Notes under the pieces: generated by a model
Seen by the model: only the letters and a program-made list of their open reading frames with translations
Database searches by the model: none
Told to the model about the DNA's origin: nothing
Position numbers and translations under genes: made by a program
Source: Deltaproteobacteria bacterium
GTDB taxonomy: Bacteria; Desulfobacterota; Desulfuromonadia; Desulfuromonadales; BM103
Assembly (NCBI GenBank): GCA_024279915.1
Contig: JAJRRB010000078.1
Span: forward strand, 62,001-126,000
Direction: 5' to 3'
DNA length: 64,000 nucleotides
Shown here: positions 53,978 through 62,532 of the stretch, piece by piece
Position numbering within the stretch: position 1 is the first letter of the stretch
How the letters are laid out: each line of letters opens with the position of its first letter

Positions 53978-56563
53978 ATGAAAACAGCACTTAGGTTATT
54001 TGTAGTGTTACTTGCAGTATGGTTAATAGGTGGATGTAGCTCGGGAGGTGGAGGCAACAGCACGACAACGGGACAGTTTGTTGATGACCCGGTACAAGGG
54101 CTTGGCTACGTTTGTTCTTCTGGATCATCTGGTGTGACAAGCGCAGCGGGTGAATATATCTGTGGTGTAGGTGATAATGTGACCTTTTCTATCGGTCCAG
54201 TCACCATTGGAACCATTGCGGCACAAAGTGGAATGATCACTCCTTATTCCTTATTCCCAAATGACACTGCTGCGGCATATAATCTTGCCCGGCTCTTGCA
54301 AAGTCTTGATACAGACCCTGATGACGCTATCATTATTATTGATAATACATTAGTCGATTTGTTGCCAGCCGATATGGACTTTTCAAGTGAAACGTTTGCA
54401 GCAGATGTTGAAGGTGCCCTGAATATTACCTTGGTAAGTTTAGAAGAGGCACAGAGCAGGCTTAATGACGCGATCCTTGCCGCAGGCGGAGAGGTGCCAG
54501 TCGGTGGTCATCTCCCGATTGCTGATGCGGGCATAGATCAGAATGTTAATACAGCTTCCAGCGTCGCCCTCGACGGTTCCAGCAGTTCGGATGCCGATGG
54601 CGATGCTTTGACCTATCTTTGGAGCATGACTTCCCAACCGGCAGAAAGTCTGGCAACCCTTTCAGATGCATCACTGGTCAATCCGACGTTTGAAGCAGAT
54701 ACGGATGGCCGTTATGTTGTCGAGCTTATCGTCAATGACGGTATGGTCGATAGTGCCGCGGATACCGTGACTATCATCGTAACCACCGCCAACGCCGCAC
54801 CGGTCGCTAATGCAGGCATCGACCAGAATGTTGAGACTTTCTCCATTGTCACCCTGGACGGTTCTGCGAGTTCGGATGTGAATGTTGGTGATATCCTGAA
54901 TTATTCATGGAGCATCACCTCGGGACCATCACGCAGTACCGCAACTCTTTCAGATGCAACACTTGCTAATCCGACGTTTGACGCAGATCTGGATGGCAGT
55001 TATGTTGTGCAACTGATTGTCAACGACGGCACGGTCGATAGTGTCGCCGATACCGTGACCATCACCGCAACCACCGCCAACGCCGCACCGGTCGCCAACG
55101 CAGGCGTCGATCAGCATGTTGAGACTTTCTCGATTGTCACCCTGGACGGTTCTGCGAGTTCAGATGCGAATCCTGGTGACCTGTTAACTTATTCCTGGAG
55201 CATCACCTCTGCACCATTAAACAGCGCTGCGTTCCTTTCAGGTGCAACCCTGGTCGATCCGACGTTTGACGCAGACCTGGACGGTAGTTACGTTGTGCAA
55301 CTGATTGTCAACGACGGCACGGTCGATAGTGCCGCCGATACCGTGACCATCACCGCAACCACCGCCAACGCCGCACCGGTCGCCAACGCAGGCGTCGACC
55401 AGAATGTTGAGACTTTCTCGATTGTCACCCTGGACGGTTCTGCGAGTTCAGATGCGAATCCTGGTGACCTGTTAACTTATTCCTGGAGCATCACCTCGAC
55501 ACCATTAAACAGCGCTGCGTTCCTTTCAGGTGCAACCCTGGTCGATCCGACGTTTGACGCAGACCTGGACGGTAGTTACGTTGTGCAACTGATAGTCAAC
55601 GACGGCATGGTCGACAGTGTTGTCGATACCGTAACCATCTCGGCAACAACCAATACCCCGCCCGTTGCCGATGCGGGAATCGGTCAGTTTGTTGAGCCCG
55701 GTATCGCCACCACCCTTAACGGCCATGGCAGTTATGACCCGGATGCAAATCAATTGACTTATCGATGGAGCATTATATCGGCTCCGACAAACAGTTCCTC
55801 ACACATGCTAGGTGACACAAATGTTGTTGCGACGTTTACACCAGATTTGGCTGGCCGTTATGTTATGCAACTCATCGTCAACGACGGAATACTCAACAGT
55901 GTCGCTGATACAATGGCCGTCGCATCAGCAGTCAGTGAAACCGTCACATACAATCTGGCAACCTACAAAACCGTAGTGTCACCCTATACCTCGAATACCT
56001 GGCTGGACAGAAATCTAGGCGCAAGCCAAGTATGCGCTACTTTTGATGACGCAAGTTGCTATGGAGATTATTACCAGTGGGGCCGCTTGGCTGACGGCCA
56101 TCAAAGATCGAATAGCGGCACAACCGCAACTCAAGCTACTGATGTAAATAATGCGGGTACTGCTTTTATCACAGCACTTTACTGGGTGGCATCCGGCGTT
56201 GATGTTGATGGCAGCCTCAGAATTGCAAACTGGAGCAAGGTAGACGGAACGTCGCTTTGCCCAAGCGGATATCAGGTGCCAACTATTGATGAGTTGGCAG
56301 CTGAGACGGTTAATCAGGGCGTTGCAAGTTTGGATGATGCATTCAATAACTTTTTAAAAATACCCGCCGCTGGATCTCGTGATTTTTATGGAGTAAGCGG
56401 GCAGACATATCTGGCCCTGATTTGGTCAAGGAGCATCAGGAATGGTAATTCTGCTTACAGGTTCTGGGCCGCTACCGGCAGCGCCGATGAGGCAGGTACC
56501 GTAGCGTATTCAATCGGGGAGGGTCAAAGTGTTCGTTGTATCGAAGCTTCTTCTCTTCCTTGA
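53978..56563 (+). CDS. Large lipoprotein with five PKD-like repeats and a C-terminal FISUMP domain
   Basis: The 861-residue surface-type lipoprotein has a signal with lipobox LIGGC, then a 150-residue N-terminal region. Five Ig-like PKD repeats of about 97 residues follow (about 175-650), each with 'ANAGIDQNVETFSIVTLDGSASSD', 'YSWSITS', 'ATLVDPTFDADLDGSYVVQLIVNDG' and 'DTVTI'. The last 200 residues are FISUMP-like (TWLDRNLGASQVCATFDDASCYGDYYQWGR; CPSGYQVPTIDEL). Repeats 3 and 4 are almost identical in DNA (291-bp period), showing recent duplication. A strong AAGGAGG precedes ATG 53978. It is probably an outer-surface adhesion or binding protein. Confidence 0.85.
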   Translation: MKTALRLFVVLLAVWLIGGCSSGGGGNSTTTGQFVDDPVQGLGYVCSSGSSGVTSAAGEYICGVGDNVTFSIGPVTIGTIAAQSGMITPYSLFPNDTAAAYNLARLLQSLDTDPDDAIIIIDNTLVDLLPADMDFSSETFAADVEGALNITLVSLEEAQSRLNDAILAAGGEVPVGGHLPIADAGIDQNVNTASSVALDGSSSSDADGDALTYLWSMTSQPAESLATLSDASLVNPTFEADTDGRYVVELIVNDGMVDSAADTVTIIVTTANAAPVANAGIDQNVETFSIVTLDGSASSDVNVGDILNYSWSITSGPSRSTATLSDATLANPTFDADLDGSYVVQLIVNDGTVDSVADTVTITATTANAAPVANAGVDQHVETFSIVTLDGSASSDANPGDLLTYSWSITSAPLNSAAFLSGATLVDPTFDADLDGSYVVQLIVNDGTVDSAADTVTITATTANAAPVANAGVDQNVETFSIVTLDGSASSDANPGDLLTYSWSITSTPLNSAAFLSGATLVDPTFDADLDGSYVVQLIVNDGMVDSVVDTVTISATTNTPPVADAGIGQFVEPGIATTLNGHGSYDPDANQLTYRWSIISAPTNSSSHMLGDTNVVATFTPDLAGRYVMQLIVNDGILNSVADTMAVASAVSETVTYNLATYKTVVSPYTSNTWLDRNLGASQVCATFDDASCYGDYYQWGRLADGHQRSNSGTTATQATDVNNAGTAFITALYWVASGVDVDGSLRIANWSKVDGTSLCPSGYQVPTIDELAAETVNQGVASLDDAFNNFLKIPAAGSRDFYGVSGQTYLALIWSRSIRNGNSAYRFWAATGSADEAGTVAYSIGEGQSVRCIEASSLP

Positions 56564-56649
56564 ATTTGTAGACTTTCATGCCCTCCCACTGTGACAGGTG
56601 GGAGTGCATCATTCGTTAACAGTTTCACCATCCAGGCACATAGAATATC

Positions 56650-56823
56650 TTAGGTCATCCGCACACCCCTCGGTGGCTTATCCTGATGTACTTGCTGCAA
56701 CTTCACATCGGCTCCTTCCACGGCCTCACCTAAAGACTCAATGATGCCTTTAGCCTGTTTCCTGGCGGCTGGATCATCCTGATCTTTGATTATGACGCTG
56801 AATATCAGCTTGTATTCATTCAT
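56650..56823 (-). CDS. 57-residue hypothetical protein downstream of the AspT-like transporter
   Basis: MNEYKLIFSVIIKDQDDPAARKQAKGIIESLG, then EAVEGADVKLQQVHQDKPPRGVRMT. GGAGAA lies before the ATG and the gene starts 28 bp after the transporter stop, so it is an operon member. The beta-alpha-beta-like pattern suggests a small soluble domain. No family recognised. Confidence 0.65.
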   Translation of the reverse strand: MNEYKLIFSVIIKDQDDPAARKQAKGIIESLGEAVEGADVKLQQVHQDKPPRGVRMT

Positions 56824-56850
56824 ACCTTTTTCTCCGTATCTGACCGTTGT

Positions 56851-58455
56851 TTACATGAGCGATAATAAGTAGACAAGAACCTTGGTGCCCAGAATCATCC
56901 CGATTAGCCCGACCGGATAAACCGTTGCGTAGGCTGAGGAGGGGTAGGATGAATTGGTGTAAGAGTTTATGGCAGCGAGTCCCGGTGTGCTCGTCATGCC
57001 GCCGGTCAAAACGCCGAGCATCCGCAAAAATGGAATTTTCAGGACATACTTGCACATCGCGACGCAGGCCATCATCGGGGTTAATGTCACAACCAGCCCG
57101 GCCACAACAAGTTCAACTCCTTGAGACGACACCGTTTCAACGATCGTGGCCCCGGTCTTGGTGCCGACCGTCGCCAGAAAGAACATAAGGCCGAATTCCC
57201 TCAATAAAGCATTGGCGGTGGTCGGCATTTCCCAGATAAAGGGACCGGTTTTGTAGAGATGTCCCAGAATGAGTCCTGAGACCAGAACCCCGCCGGTGAC
57301 GCCCAGGGAGAAGCGACCGAGCAAAGGAATGTTTAAGGGAAGCTGGCCGAGGATAAACCCGGCGACCAGACCTATCAGGATGGGCAGAAGGCTGGCCTTG
57401 TATGTTTGCTTCACATCGTTTCCGAGGATCCGGCTTACATTTTTCAGGGCATCCTCTTCGCCGACGGCATGAATGATGTCACCGAGATGGAGTTTAATGG
57501 TGGACGATGCGGGGAGATCGATGTCGTTTCTCGTGATGCGGGTCGCCTGGACCCCGAAGGTTTCCCTCAGGTTCAGAAAACCCAGAGTGTGACCCGCGGC
57601 GCTTTGTTTGGAAACGATAATGTTTTTCTTGGTCAGTACTTTGTTGAAGGCGATTTCGCCGTCGATGGGTTTCCCCAAAAACAGTTCAATTCGTTCCAGA
57701 TCATTTTCGCGGCCCGCGATCCTGAGTTTGTCCCCTTCACGGAGAATGGTTTCACCCGTCACCAGGATGGGTTCCTCCGCATCTTTCCGAAGAAGACGAG
57801 TTAAGACCACGGGTGCAATCTCTTTGAGCTTCAGGTCAATGATTCTCTTGCCGAACAAGTTAGTGTTGGTCACCTCGATGTGGTGAAAAGTGAAGGGTGG
57901 ATTGTTCTCAGTTCGTTCCCTGTCGATGGTCATTTCTTCATTCTCGATATCGATGCGGAGAATTTTGGGCAGGAGGTTTACGAAGACAATCACACAGATG
58001 ATACCGCCCGCATAGGTGACACCGTAGGCCGCTGCGGCATTCCCTTCTACAGCCTCAACAGCAACGGCAAGGCCAGGTGAGCTGGTCAAGGCTCCTGCGA
58101 ACAGGCCCGCTCCGGTGGACACATCAAAATTGAACAACCAACAACTCAACACCGTCATCAGTGCGGCAACGGCAATTATGGTTCCGGCTCCGATAGCGAG
58201 ATTGATCCCCTGTTTATTGAATGATGTAAAAAACCCCGGTCCGGCGGTCACTGCAACAGAATAGATAAAAAGCACTAGGCCGAGAGTCTGAAACTCGGCT
58301 GGCAACATATAGCCGAAGTGACCAAAAGCCATAGCAACAAAGATGATCGCTGCCGAGCCGAGCGAAAAAGACTTGATTCGAATGTGGCCAAGGCCCTCAC
58401 CAAGGATGATGATTGCAAAGAGCAGAAAAACGGAATTTGACAATAACGTTGGCAT
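56851..58455 (-). CDS. AspT/YidE-family transporter with two TrkA-C domains
   Basis: The 534-residue membrane protein has the AspT architecture: five N-terminal helices (MPTLLSNSVFLLFAIIILGEGLGHIRI...), two cytoplasmic TrkA-C domains (about 190-345, with IIDLKLKEIAPVVLTRLLRKDAEEPILVTGETILREGDKLRIAG) and five C-terminal helices with GGVLVSGLILGHL and GGMTSTPGLAAINSYTNSSYPS. Family members exchange aspartate and alanine or take up other anions; substrate here unknown. I chose ATG 58455, which has CGGAGG 6 nt upstream; the longer frame adds 25 unlike residues. Confidence 0.88.
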   Translation of the reverse strand: MPTLLSNSVFLLFAIIILGEGLGHIRIKSFSLGSAAIIFVAMAFGHFGYMLPAEFQTLGLVLFIYSVAVTAGPGFFTSFNKQGINLAIGAGTIIAVAALMTVLSCWLFNFDVSTGAGLFAGALTSSPGLAVAVEAVEGNAAAAYGVTYAGGIICVIVFVNLLPKILRIDIENEEMTIDRERTENNPPFTFHHIEVTNTNLFGKRIIDLKLKEIAPVVLTRLLRKDAEEPILVTGETILREGDKLRIAGRENDLERIELFLGKPIDGEIAFNKVLTKKNIIVSKQSAAGHTLGFLNLRETFGVQATRITRNDIDLPASSTIKLHLGDIIHAVGEEDALKNVSRILGNDVKQTYKASLLPILIGLVAGFILGQLPLNIPLLGRFSLGVTGGVLVSGLILGHLYKTGPFIWEMPTTANALLREFGLMFFLATVGTKTGATIVETVSSQGVELVVAGLVVTLTPMMACVAMCKYVLKIPFLRMLGVLTGGMTSTPGLAAINSYTNSSYPSSAYATVYPVGLIGMILGTKVLVYLLSLM

Positions 58456-58572
58456 GATGCCTCCGAAAATATGATTTACATACGGGTTGTTCATGGTTGA
58501 CGACCGAGCAGCGGACTCCGGGTCCATCAACCTATGGAGTGAGTCAATGTTAGACGCCGGTCAACAAAGTTT

Positions 58573-59376
58573 CTATCTGTTACCACTTTGTGCGGAGGGA
58601 GGGACCTCGCCCATTCGAATGGCGATAGCATCCAAAGCCTTTTTAAACGCATCATAGCCACCGTGTTTTCTAACGACTTCCAGGGCTTGTTCGTTGAGGC
58701 CACCAGGGGACGACGCTTCCGTCACCAAAGTCGAAAATTTGCCGTCAGGTACATCTAGGGCCAAAACCGACAGGGCATGAAACATGGCGGCGGTATAGCT
58801 TGCAGCGATCGGTTGGTCTACTCCAGCAGCGGTGGCCCATCGGGTGGTTTCATCTATCAAGGCGTAAAAGGGGCCGATCAGAGCCGTAACAGTCGTCAAT
58901 AAGTTAAACTGTTGCTCGGTTGCGACGGTAAGTGGCCTGCCAACCTTGTTGAAGATGGAGATGGCCTTTTGGTTCTCCGGGTAGAGAAGGATGGGGCCTA
59001 AATGTTGGGCCACTGGCGGCAGAGGAATGGCTCGTATAACGTTTTGAACTGGCTCCACCAGTTTACGCATTTCGCCGAGGGAGATGGCTGCAACCAAAGA
59101 GATAATTGTTTGATTCTGTCGGAATTGCAGGTCGGCCAGTGTTGATGTTGCTATCTGCGGTAGAGTGGCAAGAAAAATAGTGTCACAGGTGTCAATCACC
59201 TCCTGATTGCTTGCCGCTATTCTCACTTGCGAAAATCTTTGGGAGAGTTTCGACGCTTTCAACGCATTTCGCGGAGAAACTACTATTGTCGCCGGGGGGA
59301 AATCTGCCGTGCATAAGCCCTCCACTACGGCAGTTGTAATATTTCCTGTTCCGATAAAACCTAATTGTTCACTCAT
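58573..59376 (-). CDS. Pyrroline-5-carboxylate reductase-like protein
   Basis: The 267-residue protein has the dinucleotide-binding start LGFIGTGNITTAVVEGL. It has the ProC blocks ISLVAAISLGEM, VIRAIPLPPVAQHLG, ALIGPFYALIDET and SPGGLNEQALEV. ProC makes proline from pyrroline-5-carboxylate, but the changed PNTP-type motif (PLPP) and residues around SPGGTT suggest a divergent member that may use another imine. It ends with TAG. It precedes the transporter on the same strand (117-bp gap). Confidence 0.75.
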   Translation of the reverse strand: MSEQLGFIGTGNITTAVVEGLCTADFPPATIVVSPRNALKASKLSQRFSQVRIAASNQEVIDTCDTIFLATLPQIATSTLADLQFRQNQTIISLVAAISLGEMRKLVEPVQNVIRAIPLPPVAQHLGPILLYPENQKAISIFNKVGRPLTVATEQQFNLLTTVTALIGPFYALIDETTRWATAAGVDQPIAASYTAAMFHALSVLALDVPDGKFSTLVTEASSPGGLNEQALEVVRKHGGYDAFKKALDAIAIRMGEVPPSAQSGNR

Positions 59377-59527
59377 AATTATATTTCCCTGAACTCGACC
59401 TGTCTGTCATTTCTTTATGGTAGGAGCTTGAAAAGTCTTACATCACCTATTCAAGCCAAGGTTTGTCACTCCACAGAATTACAGCTATTGCGGGAATCCT
59501 TCGAACCGAGAAAAACCGAAAACAGAA

Positions 59528-59553
59528 AAGGGTCAGCAATTAAGCTGACCCTT
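59528..59553 (-). terminator. Terminator downstream of the tRNA-Asn fragment
   Basis: Minus strand AAGGGTCAGC-TTAATT-GCTGACCCTT followed by TTCTG; a perfect 10-bp stem 8 bp after the CCA end of the tRNA fragment. Confidence 0.75.
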
Positions 59554-59560
59554 GAATTAG

Positions 59561-59606
59561 TGGCTCCCCGAGTAAGACTCGAACTTACGACAAGCGGATT
59601 AACAGT
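59561..59606 (-). other. 3' part of a tRNA-Asn(GTT) gene: candidate attachment-site scar
   Basis: The minus strand reads ACTGTTAATCCGC, TTGTCG, then the T-arm GTAAGTTCGAGTCTTAC and acceptor end TCGGGGAGCCA. This matches tRNA-Asn from the anticodon stem-loop (GTT) to CCA. The 5' half is missing; what lies upstream is unrelated. tRNA 3' ends are the usual targets of tyrosine recombinases, and integration leaves such a fragment at one end. Confidence 0.8.
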
Positions 59607-60214
59607 ACAAGAAACTGCACCTGTCATAGTGGCGTAAGTTGACAATCTGGAAGCGATTTTCTTGTTGGTCATGGGTCAATTCTTTGCAGACCGAACTTAT
59701 GCCGAACCTTGTTGCTGAAAAATATACCTTCTCAGTTTCAAAATCTATACAAAACAATTGCTTGCGCATAATTTTTGCTGAACTTGAAGCGAACGCCCTT
59801 GAGGCGTTGGTCTTTGATACCATTTTGGGAGTTGCAAATTCAGTCGTCATGGAGTGGCGTCCTGGGGCACGGGATGGGGGAAGCCAGGGGGCAGTCTCGG
59901 TCGTGCCACCGGTGGGCACACTGGGGCAGAGACGGGGTATCAGATCCGTTCCTCAGACGGAACTGCGACGATTCGCGGCCGTCAGAAAAACGGTAACTGC
60001 CGCTTCGTCCGCGGAGGGGCGTATGTAACTTCTCCGAATCTATGGGAAGGCGTCGAGGCGTCAGGTACGACGAGTGGCTCGGGGGAATAAAGACTTTGGA
60101 ATTGTAGCTATAAATCCTAAGGATATGTAGGTATGAGTTGCAACAATATAAATAAGAACATGTTCAGCGAGGCTTCTTTCTTCTAGGGTGTGGTGACTTG
60201 TGAGAATTAAGCAT

Positions 60215-60370
60215 CTACTGAACGAACTTAGCCCGTCCCAGCTTTTTTCTGTTTAATAATTCAATGTCACGTATAATCTCCCAACCTTCTGACTCTGTGA
60301 TACTGGCTATTTGATCATCAACCAATTTGGCTTGTGACTTCAGTACAACTACTAATTGCTCGCTTAGCAT
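60215..60370 (-). CDS. 51-residue hypothetical protein
   Basis: MLSEQLVVVLKSQAKLVDDQ, then IASITESEGWEIIRDIELLNRKKLGRAKFVQ, ending with TAG. GGAGGCAAAT directly before the ATG supports translation. It is mostly helical and soluble. No family recognised; island gene. Confidence 0.6.
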   Translation of the reverse strand: MLSEQLVVVLKSQAKLVDDQIASITESEGWEIIRDIELLNRKKLGRAKFVQ

Positions 60371-60616
60371 ATTTGCCTCCATTTGTCTTCTATTGCCCAG
60401 ACTATACCATTTTAGTCAGGATTGCAGCAAGGAAATGGAAAAAGCGAAATGGCCACCAAGGATCGAACCCTGCTGGCCATAATTTTGTAAATTAAAGAGT
60501 TTCCTAAATAATCTCTATCAATAAGAAGCCGCTTTTTCTCTCACAAGTCGTGACTAATAAAAACTCAGAAAGAATCGCAGAAGCGTCACGCGAGAAGCAT
60601 CTGCAATCGATGTTTC
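60371..60616. other. Short intergenic stretch with a repeated hairpin
   Basis: Apart from the hairpin repeat at 60449-60480 nothing is recognised. The hairpin probably ends the minus-strand methyltransferase transcript. Confidence 0.4.
60449..60480 (-). repeat. Repeated hairpin (copy 1 of the long form)
   Basis: ATGGCCACCAAGGATCGAAC-CCTG-CTGGCCAT, a 7-bp stem ATGGCCA / TGGCCAT. It is identical at 31 of 32 positions to 62007-62038. On the minus strand it is followed by TTCGCTTTTT. Confidence 0.65.
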
Positions 60617-61279
60617 TTATTGGTCTGGTTTAGTTGCACTATAGAGTGCGATTGTTCCGTAGATGGTGTTGTATGCCTTCAGTTGTGAAACATTGACAAA
60701 GCCATTTTCCTCAAATAGAGAAATAAGTTTTCCTTTTACATGCTCCTGCGTGTTGTTGAAACCGTCGAGAAGTTGGACCATTAGAAATAACCCCCTCATC
60801 CAGAGATTCCCGGCGCGCCCCCAGTCAGCGACGTGTAACTCTGCGCCTGGCTTAAGAACTCGAAAAATCTCCCGTACGGTTATTCCCTTGTCTTCCCAAT
60901 TAAGGTGATGAAAAAACATACTAGAGAACACTCGATCAAACCTAGCCGCTGGATAGGGTAGGCAATTGGAAAGAGCTTGGTCGAATTGCACCGAAACATC
61001 TGCTATTTGTGCTTTACGGCAGGCAATGGCTAAAATTTACAGGTCACCATCGACTCCAATAACTTTGGTTTGTGGATGTTGTTGTTTGATCCAGATTGCC
61101 AAAGTGCCCGTACCTGAAGCTAGATCAAGAACTTGCTGTCCATGCATGAGACGCGCTTGTTTGATAAGGGCACGTTTGAAAACAGATTCTCGAGCCGTAA
61201 TGCCGATAATGAGATCGTATAGGGGAGTCAAGCAATGAAAGCGCAAGGCTGGCACGTATTTAGATTCAGAGTTTTTCAT
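60617..61279 (-). pseudogene. Class I SAM-dependent methyltransferase with an in-frame TAA
   Basis: From ATG 61279 the frame encodes YDLIIGITARESVFKRALIKQA, motif I VLDLASGTGTLAIWI and motif II KVIGVDGDL. Then TAA (61039-61037) interrupts, and the same frame goes on with ILAIACRKAQIADVSVQFDQ, FDRVFSSMFFHHL (motif post-II), VLKPGAELHVADWGRAG to a TAA at 60617. Reading through gives 220 residues. The residue lost was probably Lys (AAA to TAA). It resembles the UbiE/menaquinone methyltransferase-like group; substrate unknown. Confidence 0.78.
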
Positions 61280-61511
61280 CTGTTCAGTTTTTTGCTTGTC
61301 TTAAGGTTCATTTGACCAAAATCGATAAACAGCACAAGCATCATTGTAAAATAAATTGGCATGCAAATTTACTTTACTATTTATCCCCTCGCAAGTCTGC
61401 AAATGCAAAATCAAATAAATGTGTAGTCCTTCTCAGAAGCTCTGACAAATAATAAATGACCACCCAGATTTTCTCCAGGTGCCGAAATTCTAAGAGTTAA
61501 CCAGGGAACTC

Positions 61512-61688
61512 TTACCTAATGATACAATGCTTGGCGTAATCAGAAGCTTCACTTGCCGTCCAATCACCTTTCGGATTCTCTTTCATATCCTCACACCATT
61601 CGTCACTGCCAACTTCTGGTGAACATCCGATTAGTATTGCGATCAGACAAAAAACGATGAACAGGCTGATCCCTTTGAGTAAATGCAT
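61512..61688 (-). CDS. DUF3012 small lipoprotein
   Basis: The 58-residue protein has a signal (LLKGISLFIVFCLIAILIGC, lipobox ILIGC) and the DUF3012 body SPEVGSDEWCEDMKENPKGD, then WTASEASDYAKHC. The two Cys after the lipid-anchored one could form a disulfide. ATG 61688 has GGGAGAC upstream. Function unknown in all members I recall. Confidence 0.8.
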   Translation of the reverse strand: MHLLKGISLFIVFCLIAILIGCSPEVGSDEWCEDMKENPKGDWTASEASDYAKHCIIR

Positions 61689-61861
61689 GGCTCTGTCTCC
61701 CTGACCTCTCCTAAAGGTTATTGTGACACTGAACAAATATGCTGATACAAATTATACCTAGTCGGGAGTTGAGGTCAAAGGGATGGGCTTCTTATTTATC
61801 CTACATTGATTGGAAGGTATGAAATTGGCAGAAACGTAAAATCCTTACAGACCCTAATAAG

Positions 61862-61952
61862 AAAAAAAGCCCCACAGGCCAGGAGGGGGTCTGTGGGGCA
61901 ACGGGTTTTGGGTTTCTCTTAGGAGGTAGAACATGAAGAATCATGTTCTGGT
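61862..61952 (-). ncRNA. Small RNA copy 2 with anti-Shine-Dalgarno elements
   Basis: Minus-strand homologue of 43726-43816: CTTCAT, CTACCTCCTAAGAG (61929-61916), AAACCC, terminator stem GCCCCACAG / CTGTGGGGC (61899-61869) with loop ACCCCCTCCTGGC and seven T. Its promoter is TTGACA (61986-61981) with TAAGGT (61964-61959). The stem is perfect here, with C-G where copy 1 has U-G at one position, which keeps the pairing and supports a functional RNA. Confidence 0.7.
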
Positions 61953-61958
61953 AATGAA

Positions 61959-61986
61959 ACCTTACTATTCAGGTAAGATATGTCAA
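61959..61986 (-). promoter_or_regulatory. Promoter of small RNA copy 2
   Basis: TTGACATATCTTACC, then GAATAGTAAGGT; aligned base by base with the promoter of copy 1, with the -35 box 59 nt from ACCTCC in both. Confidence 0.6.
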
Positions 61987-62006
61987 GCGAGAGGCTGGAA
62001 ATAGTT

Positions 62007-62038
62007 ATGGCCACCAAGGATCGAACCCTGGTGGCCAT
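62007..62038. repeat. Repeated hairpin (copy 2 of the long form)
   Basis: ATGGCCACC (62007-62015) and GGTGGCCAT (62030-62038) form a perfect 9-bp stem with a 14-nt loop AAGGATCGAACCCT. TTGTTTTAG follows on the plus strand. It lies directly upstream of the small RNA promoter. Confidence 0.65.
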
Positions 62039-62447
62039 TGTTTTAGTTTCCCAAATGTCTACTGCATTTTTAGGAGACTGTGAAATTGACAAAATTGCGA
62101 AAGTCTTACTGGTCCTGACATATAGGTGTTCATCAGCATTCAATTTTGACCCACCATCGGCAGGTGGGGCTCATTGGCTAGAAATGGCCTAACTCTCCAC
62201 CACAACAACAGAAGTCAGGTTCTGGACGGGTCAAAGTTCGACGCCGATCTGTCCTCTAAGTAGGTCATTTTTGCATGCCTGTCAACATCCTGTTGTCTTC
62301 AAGCCCAAAGGGATGCACCAGAAAACGTTTGACCGGATAAGAAGTCAGCTATATGCAATTGAAGAAGTAATTGACACGCATCTGTATTTTCTTTTTTCTC
62401 GGTTATCGTGACCTAATGAAAATAGATGCACTGAAAAGGCGTCAAGA

Positions 62448-62515
62448 AATTTACATAAAATAACCTTTGTGTAAATTCCGTCACCTTTTTTTACATAATG
62501 GGATCTGTATGTAAA
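62448..62515. promoter_or_regulatory. Two TTTACA-N14-TGTAAA dyads
   Basis: Site A (62448-62477) has 8-bp arms AATTTACA / TGTAAATT; site B (62490-62515) has TTTACA / TGTAAA with two further paired bases inside (TTTACATA / TATGTAAA). Both have the same 14-bp spacing and centres 40 bp apart, about four helical turns. They look like cooperative binding sites. They lie just past the end of the Fic gene. Confidence 0.6.
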
Positions 62516-62532
62516 TTGTTTGACACTATTTA

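Larger units (their letters stand above)
59377..60214. other. 838-bp stretch without a supported gene at the island edge
   Basis: Contains a terminator (59528-59553), a tRNA-Asn 3' fragment (59561-59606) and a GC-rich block (59840-60090) whose several overlapping frames resemble no family I know. The block differs in composition from the AT-rich sequence around it and may be a fragment of a longer lost gene. Confidence 0.5.
61689..62532. other. 844-bp stretch with small RNA copy 2, a hairpin repeat and two operator-like dyads but no gene
   Basis: Holds the small RNA (61862-61952), the hairpin repeat (62007-62038) and TTTACA-N14-TGTAAA dyads (62448-62515). Frames elsewhere in it are short and lack ribosome sites. 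Confidence 0.5.

Noticed and set aside
60449-62038. tRNA-like T-arm (GGTTCGATCC) in the repeated hairpins as a tRNA gene
   Set aside because: The arm sits in the loop of a palindrome and the rest of a cloverleaf cannot be built.
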